A stretch of 64,000 nucleotides of DNA from Arthrobacter sp. MA-N2 (GTDB lineage Bacteria > Actinomycetota > Actinomycetes > Actinomycetales > Micrococcaceae), in the NCBI RefSeq assembly GCF_000517125.1, contig NZ_KI912155.1, forward strand, positions 559,707-623,706, given 5' to 3'. The notes below the pieces were generated by a model. That model worked only from the letters and a program-made list of their open reading frames with translations, ran no database searches and was not told the origin of the DNA. Below, one piece after another: positions 49,136 to 57,425 of this stretch; position 1 is the stretch's first letter, and the number at the start of each line of letters is the position of its first letter. Position numbers and translations under genes: made by a program.

Positions 49136-50161
49136 ATGAAAATTGGAATCCTTACCAGCGGTGGCGACTGCCCCGGACTAAACGCCGTCATCCGTGGCGC
49201 CGTGCTCAAGGGAATTGCCATCCACGGCCAGGAATTCGTCGGTTTCCGGGATGGGTGGCGCGGCGTCGTGGAGGGTGACGTCATCGACATTCCCCGCACC
49301 ATGGTCCGCGGCATCGCCAAACAGGGCGGAACCATCCTTGGCACCTCCCGCACCAACCCGTTTGAGAACGGCGGCGGCCCGGAGGTCATCAAGGGCCACA
49401 TGGACCGTCTGGGCATCGATGCCATCATTGCCATCGGAGGGGAAGGCACCCTGGCCGCCGCGAAGCGCCTCACCGACGCCGGGCTGAAAATCGTCGGCGT
49501 TCCCAAGACAGTGGACAACGACCTCGACGCCACCGACTACACCTTCGGTTTCGACACCGCCGTCCAAATCGCCACCGAGGCCATCGATCGGCTACGCACC
49601 ACCGGAGAATCGCACCACCGCTGCATGATCGCCGAGGTCATGGGCCGGCACGTAGGCTGGATCGCCCTGCACGCCGGGATGGCAGCTGGCGCACACGCCA
49701 TCCTGATCCCCGAGCAAAAGGTCAGCATCGAGCAGGTCACCGAGTGGGTTCAGGAGGCCCACGACCGTGGCCGGGCGCCGTTGATTGTTGTTGCCGAAGG
49801 TTTCGTCCCGGACCACATGGAGGCTCCGCATTCCGAACGCGGCCTCGACACCTTCGGCCGTCCCCGTCTGGGTGGCATCGCGGACCAGCTCGCTCCGGAA
49901 ATCGAAGCCCGCACCGGCATCGAGACCCGTGCCACCATCCTGGGCCACATCCAGCGCGGCGGCGTGCCCTCAGCCTTCGATCGGGTCCTGGCCACCCGCC
50001 TGGGCATGGCCGCCATCGATTCCGTCGTCGAAGGCCGCTGGGGAACCATGGTGGCCCTCAAAGGCACGGACATCGAACATGTGGGCTTCGAAGCCGCCTT
50101 GGGCAAACTCAAGACCGTCCCGCAGAACCGGTACGACGAAGCCGCGGTGTTGTTCGGCTAA
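49136..50161 (+). CDS. pfkA: 6-phosphofructokinase
   Basis: Phosphorylates fructose 6-phosphate in glycolysis, 341 residues. Motifs: nucleotide loop GGDCPGLNAVIRG at 9-21, GGEGT at 101-105, and the catalytic PKTVDNDLDATDYTFGFDTA at 123-142. Gly104 favours ATP over pyrophosphate; Lys124 replaces the Gly124 of E. coli PfkA. This Gly104/Lys124 combination is known from actinobacterial ATP-dependent enzymes. It stands alone with a candidate -10 upstream and a hairpin after it. Confidence 0.94.
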   Translation: MKIGILTSGGDCPGLNAVIRGAVLKGIAIHGQEFVGFRDGWRGVVEGDVIDIPRTMVRGIAKQGGTILGTSRTNPFENGGGPEVIKGHMDRLGIDAIIAIGGEGTLAAAKRLTDAGLKIVGVPKTVDNDLDATDYTFGFDTAVQIATEAIDRLRTTGESHHRCMIAEVMGRHVGWIALHAGMAAGAHAILIPEQKVSIEQVTEWVQEAHDRGRAPLIVVAEGFVPDHMEAPHSERGLDTFGRPRLGGIADQLAPEIEARTGIETRATILGHIQRGGVPSAFDRVLATRLGMAAIDSVVEGRWGTMVALKGTDIEHVGFEAALGKLKTVPQNRYDEAAVLFG

Positions 50162-50171
50162 GCCGTTCTTC

Positions 50172-50211
50172 AAGGGGCAAACAGGTGCTCTCCGGCGCCT
50201 GCTTGCCCCTT
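50172..50211 (+). terminator. Terminator downstream of pfkA
   Basis: AAGGGGCAA (50172-50180) pairs with TTGCCCCTT (50203-50211) and an inner CAGG/CCTG extends the stem; TCCTTCTCC follows. Confidence 0.72.
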
Positions 50212-50242
50212 CCTTCTCCACGGACTGCATAGACTCGATGTC

Positions 50243-50974
50243 ATGGAACTTGATGCGGGATCGGCCGAAATTGTGTTGCTGGCCTGGGCTCGTCATTTGG
50301 GGTTCGACGACGAGGCCTTCAGTTTTGTCTCCGGCTCACCGGCAGCCCGCGCTGGCGAGCGGCTCGTCCGGGAAGACAACGACGCCCCGTCCATCACGTT
50401 CGTGAGGCTCTTTGGCCGCTCCGCCCTGGTGGCCCCGGAATGGGCGGTGGCTGCCGCCGTCGGGCTCTCAGATGATCAACTAAGCGAGCATTCCGCGCTC
50501 CTGCGGATCAGCCGGGAGCATGGCGGCCATGGCTTGGGAACGTCCGCGCTGCTGTTCGCCGACGATCTTCCCCTCTTCCAGCCGGGCGGTGAAGTCACCG
50601 TCTCCCACGGTCATCCGGAGGCGATTGAATTGGAGGGCAGATGCCCTCCGGACGATGTCAATGAAGTCCATCTCTCCAGGATGGACCACCTTTTCACGGT
50701 CATGGATGGCAACGAACCGGACCGCAAACCCGTGGCCTGCGGCGCCTATGCCGAGTGGCAAGGGATCCTCGCGGATATGGGCGTCCTGGTGCCACCGGAA
50801 TTGCGCCGGCAAGGGCTCGGAACCTTAGCTGCTTCGATTGCGGCCCATGAGGCTCTTGCCTCCGGTTTGACGCTCCAGTGGCAGACGGCCCTGGATAACC
50901 GGGGATCTCTCGCGCTTGCCCGGAGGCTGGGATTCGTCGACGGCGGCGTCCAGACCTCTGTATTGCTCCGCTAA
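50243..50974 (+). CDS. GNAT-family N-acetyltransferase
   Basis: A 243-residue protein. The N-terminal half is unrecognised; the C-terminal half has the acetyl-CoA loop VPPELRRQGLGTLAASIAAH near residues 180-199 and ends with the typical NRGSLALARRLGF. It follows pfkA by 81 nt but lies beyond its terminator. Substrate unknown. Confidence 0.82.
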   Translation: MELDAGSAEIVLLAWARHLGFDDEAFSFVSGSPAARAGERLVREDNDAPSITFVRLFGRSALVAPEWAVAAAVGLSDDQLSEHSALLRISREHGGHGLGTSALLFADDLPLFQPGGEVTVSHGHPEAIELEGRCPPDDVNEVHLSRMDHLFTVMDGNEPDRKPVACGAYAEWQGILADMGVLVPPELRRQGLGTLAASIAAHEALASGLTLQWQTALDNRGSLALARRLGFVDGGVQTSVLLR

Positions 50975-50996
50975 GGCTCCCTTGGCCGCCGCGAGT

Positions 50997-51043
50997 TGGC
51001 AGACGATGCCCCCAAAATCGTATTTTGGGGGCATCGTCTGCCA
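50997..51043. terminator. Very long perfect hairpin between GNAT and MFS genes
   Basis: A perfect 22-bp palindrome (50997-51018 with 51022-51043) with a 3-nt loop and AAAAT/ATTTT next to the loop. It lies between two convergent genes and may act as a terminator on both strands, but the U-run is inside the stem and not after it. It may equally be a dispersed repeat. Confidence 0.65.
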
Positions 51044-51054
51044 GTTCGCGCGGG

Positions 51055-52581
51055 CTAGCCGTCTTGCGAAACGGTCTCCGGCTTGACCTCGCCGGCAGCC
51101 GCCGGGGAGCCCCAACCCTGGACCGCTTTGGGCTTGCCAAACATCAACGCCGCTACTGCTCCCAGCAAAATCGCGAAAGCAGGCAGCAAGACCGACTGGC
51201 TCATCGCCGTCGAAAAACCCGCATGCAGGAATTCAGGCAACTGGCCCGTGAATCCCCCTTCGCCAGCCGGGGCGGCCCCAGGGGGAGCCGCGGGCAGCTC
51301 AGCGGCAAGCCGGGACTGGATCAGGGCAGCAATCGCTGCCGATCCCAGCACCGCCCCGATCTGGCGTGTCGTATTGAAGACACCCGAGCCGGCACCGGCT
51401 TGGCGCGGTGGGAGGTTGCGAGTGGTGGCGTTGGAGACCGGACCCCAGATGAAGCCGTTGGCCACACCCTGGAGGGCGCTGGGGAGCAGGAACATCCAGA
51501 TGGGAGTGTCCGGTTTCAGGAGCGTCGCGGTCCAGAACAGTGCCCCGGACAGGCAGAGAAGTCCGAAAGCGGCGAACCAGCGCGGGTTGATGCGGTCGAT
51601 CAGCCGGCCCACGAAAGGGGCCAGCGCGCCGGAGATCACGGCCATGGGGATCATGAGCAACGCGGACTGGGTTGGGGACAACCCACGCACCACTTGGTAG
51701 TAGAAGATCGTGGGCAGCGGAAACGCGGTGATGGTGAAGCCCATCGCCATGATGGTGGTGTTGCCCAGGGAGAAGTTGCGATCCTTGAACAGGCCCAGCG
51801 GCAGCAAGGGCTCGCCGCCGCGGCGCTCCAACAGCCACTGCCACCAGACAAACACAGCCAAGACAACCAAGCCCGAGATAATCAGGCCCCACACGGTAAC
51901 GGGACCGGTCACGGTGCCCCACTTGTAGCTTTGGCCTTCTTGTATGCCGAACACCAGCAGGAACATGCCGGCTGCAGACAGCAGCACACCGGGGACGTCA
52001 AACTTATGGCTGTGCGTGGTCAGCTTCGGTACAAGCCGGGTCACAAGGACGAACGCGACAATGCCGATGGGAACGTTGACGAAGAAGATCCATTCCCACC
52101 CGAGACCGTCAACCAGCACACCACCGAGGATCGGGCCCACGAGCACGGCCATGCCTGCAGTGGCTCCCCAGAGGCCCATGGCTGCACCGCGGCGGTCCGG
52201 CGGGAAGATCCGGGTGATGACGGCCATGGTCTGGGGCGTCATCATCGCTGCGCCGATTCCCTGCACCACCCTGGCCCCGATCAGCATTCCGATGTCAGCC
52301 GACAGGCCGCACCACAACGACGCAAGCGTGAAGACTACGAGGCCGATCAGGTAGAGGTTCTTGGGCCCGAAGCGGTCACCCAGCCTTCCGGTGATCAGCA
52401 AGGGCACGGCGTACGCGAGGAGGTAGGCGCTCGTCACCCAGATGACGGAGTTGATGTCGGTGTGCAGGCCCTCCATGATCCGCGGGTTCGCGACGGAAAC
52501 AATGGTGGTGTCGATCAGGATCATGAAGAACCCGACCACGAGGGACCACAGTGCGGGCCACGGTTTAGCTACGTTTTCCAT
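51055..52581 (-). CDS. DHA2-family (EmrB/QacA-like) drug efflux transporter
   Basis: Proton-driven multidrug exporter of 508 residues, 14 predicted membrane spans. Motifs are FFMILIDTTIVSVANPRI in the first helix and motif C GATAGMAVLVGPILGGVLVD in the fifth. ATG at 52581 has AAAGGAA 4 nt upstream. It lies 66 nt after the PadR gene on the same strand and is probably controlled by it. Substrates cannot be inferred. Confidence 0.92.
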   Translation of the reverse strand: MENVAKPWPALWSLVVGFFMILIDTTIVSVANPRIMEGLHTDINSVIWVTSAYLLAYAVPLLITGRLGDRFGPKNLYLIGLVVFTLASLWCGLSADIGMLIGARVVQGIGAAMMTPQTMAVITRIFPPDRRGAAMGLWGATAGMAVLVGPILGGVLVDGLGWEWIFFVNVPIGIVAFVLVTRLVPKLTTHSHKFDVPGVLLSAAGMFLLVFGIQEGQSYKWGTVTGPVTVWGLIISGLVVLAVFVWWQWLLERRGGEPLLPLGLFKDRNFSLGNTTIMAMGFTITAFPLPTIFYYQVVRGLSPTQSALLMIPMAVISGALAPFVGRLIDRINPRWFAAFGLLCLSGALFWTATLLKPDTPIWMFLLPSALQGVANGFIWGPVSNATTRNLPPRQAGAGSGVFNTTRQIGAVLGSAAIAALIQSRLAAELPAAPPGAAPAGEGGFTGQLPEFLHAGFSTAMSQSVLLPAFAILLGAVAALMFGKPKAVQGWGSPAAAGEVKPETVSQDG

Positions 52582-52647
52582 GGGATTCCTTTGACTGTGC
52601 TGAATTTTTTGCAAGATTTATTGAGCAACGATGCGTTGGATGGGCGG

Positions 52648-53208
52648 TCACCATGGCAACTGCCCGCTGCGGAGATCATTTTGGAAGCTGCGTATCCAGT
52701 CGATTTCCGTCCGCAGCATGGATTGTTGGTATCTGACGTCGATCCAGAATTTCGGCTCGATGCCTTTGGCAGCGACAGCTTCTTCACCCCTCAGCAGGAA
52801 GTCGAGTTGCTTTTCCAGGTTCGCCACGCGGTGGTCCAGTAGTTCAAGTACGACGCCGGACGGCAGGTTATGTGCCTCGGCGATCGCGTGGGGGAAGCTC
52901 GGGTATTCGTTGACGGGTTCCGCCAGCATGTTCTGCAGGCGCTCGGTCAATGCTTCGCGGCCGATTTCGGTGATTCGGTAGGTGGTTCGCTCGGGCCGGT
53001 TGCCGGCGCGGTCAATTCCTGTCGCCTCAACCAAAGCTGCTTCTTCAAGGCGACCCACCGCGTGGTAAAGGGTACCCGGCCGTACCTTGACCAAGCGGTC
53101 TTCATGGCGGGCCATCAGGAGCTGGTACATCTCGTAGGGATGCATCGGCGCCTCGACAAGGAGGGCCAGTGCGGCGACGCCAAGGGGGGTCAGTGCGGTT
53201 CGTGCCAT
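52648..53208 (-). CDS. PadR-family transcriptional regulator
   Basis: A 186-residue regulator. The winged helix is at the N-terminus (TPLGVAALALLVEAPMHPYE, then RPGTLYHAVGRLEEAALVEA), and the C-terminal Vir-type helix region makes the dimer. The start at 53208 is the first Met of the domain. A TATTCCA inverted repeat and a direct repeat lie 36-51 nt upstream, a likely autoregulatory operator. It is the first gene before the efflux pump. Confidence 0.92.
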   Translation of the reverse strand: MARTALTPLGVAALALLVEAPMHPYEMYQLLMARHEDRLVKVRPGTLYHAVGRLEEAALVEATGIDRAGNRPERTTYRITEIGREALTERLQNMLAEPVNEYPSFPHAIAEAHNLPSGVVLELLDHRVANLEKQLDFLLRGEEAVAAKGIEPKFWIDVRYQQSMLRTEIDWIRSFQNDLRSGQLPW

Positions 53209-53227
53209 GTCCCGATCTTCCGTGCGA

Positions 53228-53259
53228 ACTATTCCACAACAACTATTCCACATGGAATA
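53228..53259 (-). promoter_or_regulatory. Putative PadR operator
   Basis: TATTCCA (53244-53250) and TGGAATA (53253-53259) form an inverted repeat with a 2-nt spacer. A second copy of ACTATTCCACA lies at 53228-53238, 14 bp from the copy at 53242-53252. Three half-sites close to the padR start are consistent with cooperative autorepression. Confidence 0.45.
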
Positions 53260-53320
53260 TATGACGGCAAGCTACCAGCCAGCGACCGCGCCAAGCAAAG
53301 CCCGGCGGCCCTTGGCTGGC

Positions 53321-53731
53321 CTATCCGAGCAGTTCGAGAATCTCCGTACGGGCAAACATTTGGGCGGCCTCACGCGCAGTGGGCGCTCCGGCGTCGGGAT
53401 CGGCCCCGGCGTCAAGCAGCACCCGGGCCACTTCGGTGTAACCCTTGAAAACCGCGCCGGCCAAAGGCGTCTGGCCACGATCGTTGGCAACGTTTGCCTC
53501 GGCACCGTGGTGAAGCAGCAACTGAACGGTTTCAGCGTGGCCGTGGTACGCGGACAGCATCAGGAGCGAATCGCCGGCAGCATTGCGCATTCCCGCAGGA
53601 GCACCTGCCTGGAGGTAGCTGCGCAAGAGCTCGGAGTTGCCCTCGCGGGCGGCATCGAACAACGTGTGCGCCAAAGCAACGGCCTCGTCGTCGGCACCTG
53701 TCCGGGTTTCAGCGCCCGTAGTTTCGCTCAT
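53321..53731 (-). CDS. Ankyrin-repeat protein
   Basis: A 136-residue protein made of about three ankyrin repeats, for example GDSLLMLSAYHGHAETVQLL and GQTPLAGAVFKGYTEVARVL. It has no signal peptide. It overlaps the stop of the YgfZ-like gene by 4 nt (ATGA), so it is coupled to it. The partner is not known; in other bacteria small ankyrin proteins like this are found near catalase or oxidative-stress genes. Confidence 0.85.
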   Translation of the reverse strand: MSETTGAETRTGADDEAVALAHTLFDAAREGNSELLRSYLQAGAPAGMRNAAGDSLLMLSAYHGHAETVQLLLHHGAEANVANDRGQTPLAGAVFKGYTEVARVLLDAGADPDAGAPTAREAAQMFARTEILELLG

Positions 53732-54813
53732 CGGTGGGGTCCCTTCAGGAATCCGGACTGACGCCCCACCACCTGGCCGGCGTCGGGCGCTACGATTATT
53801 TCCTGGGCGGCCGGATAAGGCTCCTCACCGTCCAGCACCGTCAGCACTTCCTGCGGATCGACGGACCGTTTGATCAACGCCAAGCCCACAGCTCCCATTT
53901 CGTAATGCTGAGCCACGGACGTCAGCGTACCCACCTTGCGCTCCCCGGAAAGCACAGAGCTGCCTGCCGCGGGGAGGGTGTGCTGCGAGCCGTCCAGTTG
54001 CAGGAAGACGAGCCGCCGGGGCGGATGCCCCAGGTTGTGAACGCGGGCGATGGTCTCCTGGCCCTTGTAACAGCCCTTGGACAAGTGGACCGAGGTCCGC
54101 AGGAGATCGAGCTCGTGCGGAATGGTCTTCTCGTCCGTCTCCGCGCCGAGCCGGGGACGCCAAGCGGCGATGCGGAGCGCCTCCGCGGCCAAAGAACCGG
54201 CAAGTGGCATGCCATCCACGGCCGCTTCAAGCTCGGAGGCGGGAATGAGGTACTCGAACCACGGGCGCTCAAGACCGGGGTGGGAGCCCTCCTTCACCAC
54301 ACTGTAGGAGTAGCCGCCGACGCCGACATGGGGCCAAGGATCCTCCCAGACAATCCTCCCGGACCACGCGTCAACCGCCTTGGTTGAGCCGATGACCGCC
54401 CAGTCAGCAGAAACGTCAGCCACCTCGACGCGCAGCATGAACTTCATCTTGTTGAGCCACTCCGCCAACGGGGCAGCCTCAGCTGCCTCGACCAGCAGCC
54501 AGGTGGTCCCGCCGTCGTCCACCACACGGGCGTCAAACTCGATGCGGCCCTGAATGGTGAGGAGCAGGAGTTCGCTCGAGACGCCTGGCTGGAGATTGGT
54601 CAGTTGCTGCGAGGACAGGGTGTTGAGCCAGCTGAGGCGGTCCGGCCCGGTGACCGTGACCACGCCCCGGTAGGAAAGATCGACGACGGCGGTGCCAGCG
54701 GCGAGCGCGCGCTGCTCCCGCAAGGGCTCGCCGTAGTGGGCCGCAACGCCGGAGTCCTCGCCGCCGCCTTCTACAGCTCCGGGGCGCAACAAAAGGGGGC
54801 TCTTGTAAGTCAT
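53728..54813 (-). CDS. ygfZ: YgfZ-like tetrahydrofolate-dependent protein
   Basis: Aminomethyltransferase-like protein of 361 residues, involved in iron-sulfur protein maturation in known members. The family signature KGCYKGQE is present in HLSKGCYKGQETIARVHNLG near residue 245. The start at 54813, MTYKSPLLLRPGA, has AAGGAC upstream; the frame extends 5' without support. It overlaps the ankyrin gene and follows the flavodoxin-fold gene by 22 nt. Confidence 0.9.
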   Translation of the reverse strand: MTYKSPLLLRPGAVEGGGEDSGVAAHYGEPLREQRALAAGTAVVDLSYRGVVTVTGPDRLSWLNTLSSQQLTNLQPGVSSELLLLTIQGRIEFDARVVDDGGTTWLLVEAAEAAPLAEWLNKMKFMLRVEVADVSADWAVIGSTKAVDAWSGRIVWEDPWPHVGVGGYSYSVVKEGSHPGLERPWFEYLIPASELEAAVDGMPLAGSLAAEALRIAAWRPRLGAETDEKTIPHELDLLRTSVHLSKGCYKGQETIARVHNLGHPPRRLVFLQLDGSQHTLPAAGSSVLSGERKVGTLTSVAQHYEMGAVGLALIKRSVDPQEVLTVLDGEEPYPAAQEIIVAPDAGQVVGRQSGFLKGPHR

Positions 54814-54835
54814 ATGTAGTAGAAGTCCTTGGGGC

Positions 54836-55558
54836 TCAGCGGTATTCCGGGTTTTCAAAATCGAAGCGCGTACCGGCTTTCCATTCATCCGGGAGATTGC
54901 CGTAGGCCGGAATGCCACCCGCGTCCTTGAGCATCCGGGCGTAGTGGAGCAGGTTCCAGGTCATGAAGGTGGTGTTCCGGTTGGTGAAGTCGCTCTCCGG
55001 GCCGCCGGATCCTTCGTCGAGATAGCTGGGGCCGGGACCGACTGCACCGATCCACCCGGCATCGGCCTGGGGCGGAATGGTGAAACCGACGTGCTGGAGG
55101 CTGTAGAGGATGTTCATTGCGCAGTGCTTGATGCCGTCCTCGTTGCCGGTAATCAGGCAGCCGCCGACCTTTGGGTAGTACGCCCACTGGCCCTTGCTAT
55201 TCAGCTGGCCCGAATGGGCGTAGAGACGCTCGATGAGTTTCTTGGTCTGGGAGGAATTGTCGCCCAGCCAGATGGGGCCAGCCACCACCACGATGTCGGC
55301 CTCCAACACCGCCGGGTAGAGCTCCGGCCATTCATCCGTGGCCCAGCCGTGTTCTCGCATGTCCGGATACACTCCGGCGGCGATGTCGTGGTCCACCGTG
55401 CGGATGACGCTGGTACTGACGCCTTGCTTTTCCATGATCCGCCGACTGATGGCGATGAGCCCGTCGGTGTTGCTCACTTGCGGGGACGGCTTGAGCGTCC
55501 CGTTGAAGAACACCGCCTTGAGATCGTCATAGCCGGTAGGTTTTGCTGCGCCGTTCAT
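54836..55558 (-). CDS. Flavodoxin-fold NAD(P)H-dependent oxidoreductase
   Basis: Predicted FMN reductase of 240 residues. The N-terminal strand AVFFNGTLKPSPQVSNTDGL contains the phosphate loop, and VVVAGPIWLGDNSSQTKKLI with GGCLITGNEDGIKH completes the FMN site. The ATG has GGGAG 7 nt upstream. Upstream are three copies of a 16-nt repeat. The gene lies at the head of the YgfZ-ankyrin pair. Substrate unknown. Confidence 0.87.
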   Translation of the reverse strand: MNGAAKPTGYDDLKAVFFNGTLKPSPQVSNTDGLIAISRRIMEKQGVSTSVIRTVDHDIAAGVYPDMREHGWATDEWPELYPAVLEADIVVVAGPIWLGDNSSQTKKLIERLYAHSGQLNSKGQWAYYPKVGGCLITGNEDGIKHCAMNILYSLQHVGFTIPPQADAGWIGAVGPGPSYLDEGSGGPESDFTNRNTTFMTWNLLHYARMLKDAGGIPAYGNLPDEWKAGTRFDFENPEYR

Positions 55559-55570
55559 TTGCTGCTCCCT

Positions 55571-55618
55571 CGGTGGTTTGAGCTGCTGGTGGTTCGAGCC
55601 GCTGGTGGTTCGAACCGC
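55571..55618. repeat. Three tandem copies of a 16-nt repeat
   Basis: Units at 55571-55586, 55587-55602 and 55603-55618 share the consensus YGGTGGTTYGARCYGC. They are located 13 nt upstream of the oxidoreductase start, on its leader side, and contain palindromes such as GGTTCGAACC. Slippage could change the leader length. Confidence 0.75.
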
Positions 55619-55671
55619 GAACACGGGACGCTTAGTGAGACCTCTTCAGCGAGACCTTGAAGCCGGCCTTC

Positions 55672-56271
55672 CTAGGAAAGCTTGTTCAGGAAAGCCGAAG
55701 CATGCGCCTCGAACGACTTTTCCGGCGTGGACACATCCCAGCGCCACAACAGATTGCCATCCACGAGGCCGAAAATACGTGTGGCCGCAGTGTATTCCTT
55801 GGAGTGTCCCCCGCGCATCACCATGTCAGTGGTCATGTGGATCTGCGGCCCCTTGATTTGGCCGTAATAGAGCTCGCTGATACCACCCGGATGGGCAATC
55901 GTCACCGTGATATCGAACCCGCCATCGGCGTTCCGGTGGGCCTCGACGTCGTCGGCGGTTTTCAATACCGGGACAATCTCCGCGGGAATCAGGCCCGGGC
56001 CACCGTCGGCGTCGAGCATTTTCCGCTCCAGCGCCCAGAAGCCCGTCTCCACGGTGAGTGGGCGCAACTTGGTGCCGTCCTCGTCGCTGAGCCAGCTTTC
56101 GGCGCGGTACTCCAAGTACGGCAGACCGTGGTGGGTAAACGAAACGTGTTGGATGAAGTGTTCCGAGTCGTCTTCACCGCTTCCAAGCCGTCCCCGGCCT
56201 TCCCACTCACCAATGAGCCAGGAAAGGGGTACCAGTTCGGGAGTCAGGTCGGAAGGAATTTCGATGGGCAC
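55672..56271 (-). CDS. FABP/nitrobindin-like beta-barrel protein
   Basis: A 199-residue barrel protein like mycobacterial Rv0813c and the THAP4/nitrobindin family. The N-terminal motif GEWEGRG follows LSWLI near residue 21, and a conserved His is near the end in FEAHASAFL. The family binds haem or fatty acids; which applies here is not shown. Start codon and length are usual. Neighbouring glnR-mshD matches the mycobacterial gene order around Rv0813c-Rv0819 in a loose way. Confidence 0.85.
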   Translation of the reverse strand: MPIEIPSDLTPELVPLSWLIGEWEGRGRLGSGEDDSEHFIQHVSFTHHGLPYLEYRAESWLSDEDGTKLRPLTVETGFWALERKMLDADGGPGLIPAEIVPVLKTADDVEAHRNADGGFDITVTIAHPGGISELYYGQIKGPQIHMTTDMVMRGGHSKEYTAATRIFGLVDGNLLWRWDVSTPEKSFEAHASAFLNKLS

Positions 56272-56307
56272 GACAGATACCTCAGTGGGCCAGAAGGAAC
56301 AGAAGCG

Positions 56308-56421
56308 TTACTTCTGGCCCTTGAAGAGACGGTAAACGACAAAACCGGCAAACCACGCCATCGAGATGCTGGCCAAGCCGAGGAGGACAAGGAAGAAGAT
56401 TTCAAATGCAAGTACGGACAT
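56308..56421 (-). CDS. 37-residue single-pass membrane protein
   Basis: A very short frame reading MSVLAFEIFFLVLLGLASIS and ending in a basic YRLFKGQK. One long hydrophobic helix is predicted. AGGATGG precedes the ATG, and the frame fits exactly between two genes of the same strand (36 nt before the nitrobindin-like gene). I do not recognise a family; such proteins are easily missed. Confidence 0.65.
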   Translation of the reverse strand: MSVLAFEIFFLVLLGLASISMAWFAGFVVYRLFKGQK

Positions 56422-56437
56422 GATGCCATCCTAACTG

Positions 56438-57172
56438 TTAGTAGATGAGTAGTTTGTCGATGAAGTAGGACAGGGCACCGACAGCCCAGACGGGCGCGAC
56501 GCCCATTCCCAGGACAGCCAGGAGATTCAGGCGGCCAAGCCGAAGCGTCACCATCCGACGGAAGCTGACCAAGACCGAGCCGACGACGACGCCCACGACG
56601 ATCGCTGGAATGATCGAAATATCCGAGAACACCAAGCCTGCCAATGGCGCTATCAAGCCGGCGGCCAGGATGCCCAAAGGCGCCACGACCCGGTCCGGCC
56701 AGCGCAACAGGCCTGCGAGAAGGGCGACTGCGGCACTCAGCGCGGCAACCAACACCATTTCCTTGATGCCGTTGAACCTCGCACCAGCGATCCACCCTGC
56801 GCCGAGGCAACTCAGCAAGACGCCCGCACAGCTGCCGAGGGTGGATTCGAGCCGCTGGGCTTGACCGGTTCCGCGAATCAATTGCACGACGAACACGGCG
56901 ATCACGCCTGCTCCGATGAAGGCGGGAGTTGCGTCGAGGAATCCGGGGGCCGGGATGAGGCCCGCAGCCAACGCCGAACCTGCGCCACTGAGCCCGATCA
57001 CCGTGGCGAGCGTCTTCTTCGCGGGGACCGCCAGAAAGTGGGGCCAGCCGACGCCGACGACGGCCGACGCCAGGATCCCGACGGCAACCAACCATTCCGT
57101 GGGGCCGTACGAGCTGGCCACGAAAACCGCGAGCGCCACGAGGCCGACCACCCCGATGCTCCAAGACTTCAC
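56438..57172 (-). CDS. Polytopic membrane protein, unknown function
   Basis: A 244-residue protein with about seven to eight hydrophobic helices, including VGLVALAVFVASSYG, SALAAGLIPAPGFLDATPAF and VAPLGILAAGLIAPLAGLVF. There are few charged residues and no transporter motif. It is divergent from glnR and followed by a 37-residue membrane protein. A conserved actinobacterial family is likely, but I cannot name it. Confidence 0.8.
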   Translation of the reverse strand: MKSWSIGVVGLVALAVFVASSYGPTEWLVAVGILASAVVGVGWPHFLAVPAKKTLATVIGLSGAGSALAAGLIPAPGFLDATPAFIGAGVIAVFVVQLIRGTGQAQRLESTLGSCAGVLLSCLGAGWIAGARFNGIKEMVLVAALSAAVALLAGLLRWPDRVVAPLGILAAGLIAPLAGLVFSDISIIPAIVVGVVVGSVLVSFRRMVTLRLGRLNLLAVLGMGVAPVWAVGALSYFIDKLLIY

Positions 57173-57268
57173 TGCGCCCCTGACCTCACTATGCCTCTAA
57201 CCTCCTGCCAATCCTGCCTTATGCGAGACAAATATGTCGCAAACAGGAGCTGAAGGTGACACGAATCC

Positions 57269-57297
57269 CTGACGTTGCAGAGGCCTTTGGGTATACT
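57269..57297 (+). promoter_or_regulatory. Candidate glnR promoter
   Basis: CTGACG (57269-57274) and TATACT (57292-57297) are spaced by 17 bp, about 130 nt before glnR. Three GTTGTCAAC/GTTRCAAC sites follow immediately (57300-57340). Confidence 0.5.
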
Positions 57298-57425
57298 CGG
57301 TTGTCAACAGCGCTTCTTGTTGCAACGCTTCCGTTACAACGGGACCACGCCCCATAAGCAGCTGCCGGCCGGTGGAAACCCGGTTCAGACGCCCGATGAT
57401 GCGCGGACCGCCCATTGGAGGAACT

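Noticed and set aside
51025-52842. Open frame of about 600 codons opposite the DHA2 transporter and PadR genes
   Set aside because: Rich in Gln, His, Gly and Asp as an antisense artefact; the minus-strand genes have clear domains.
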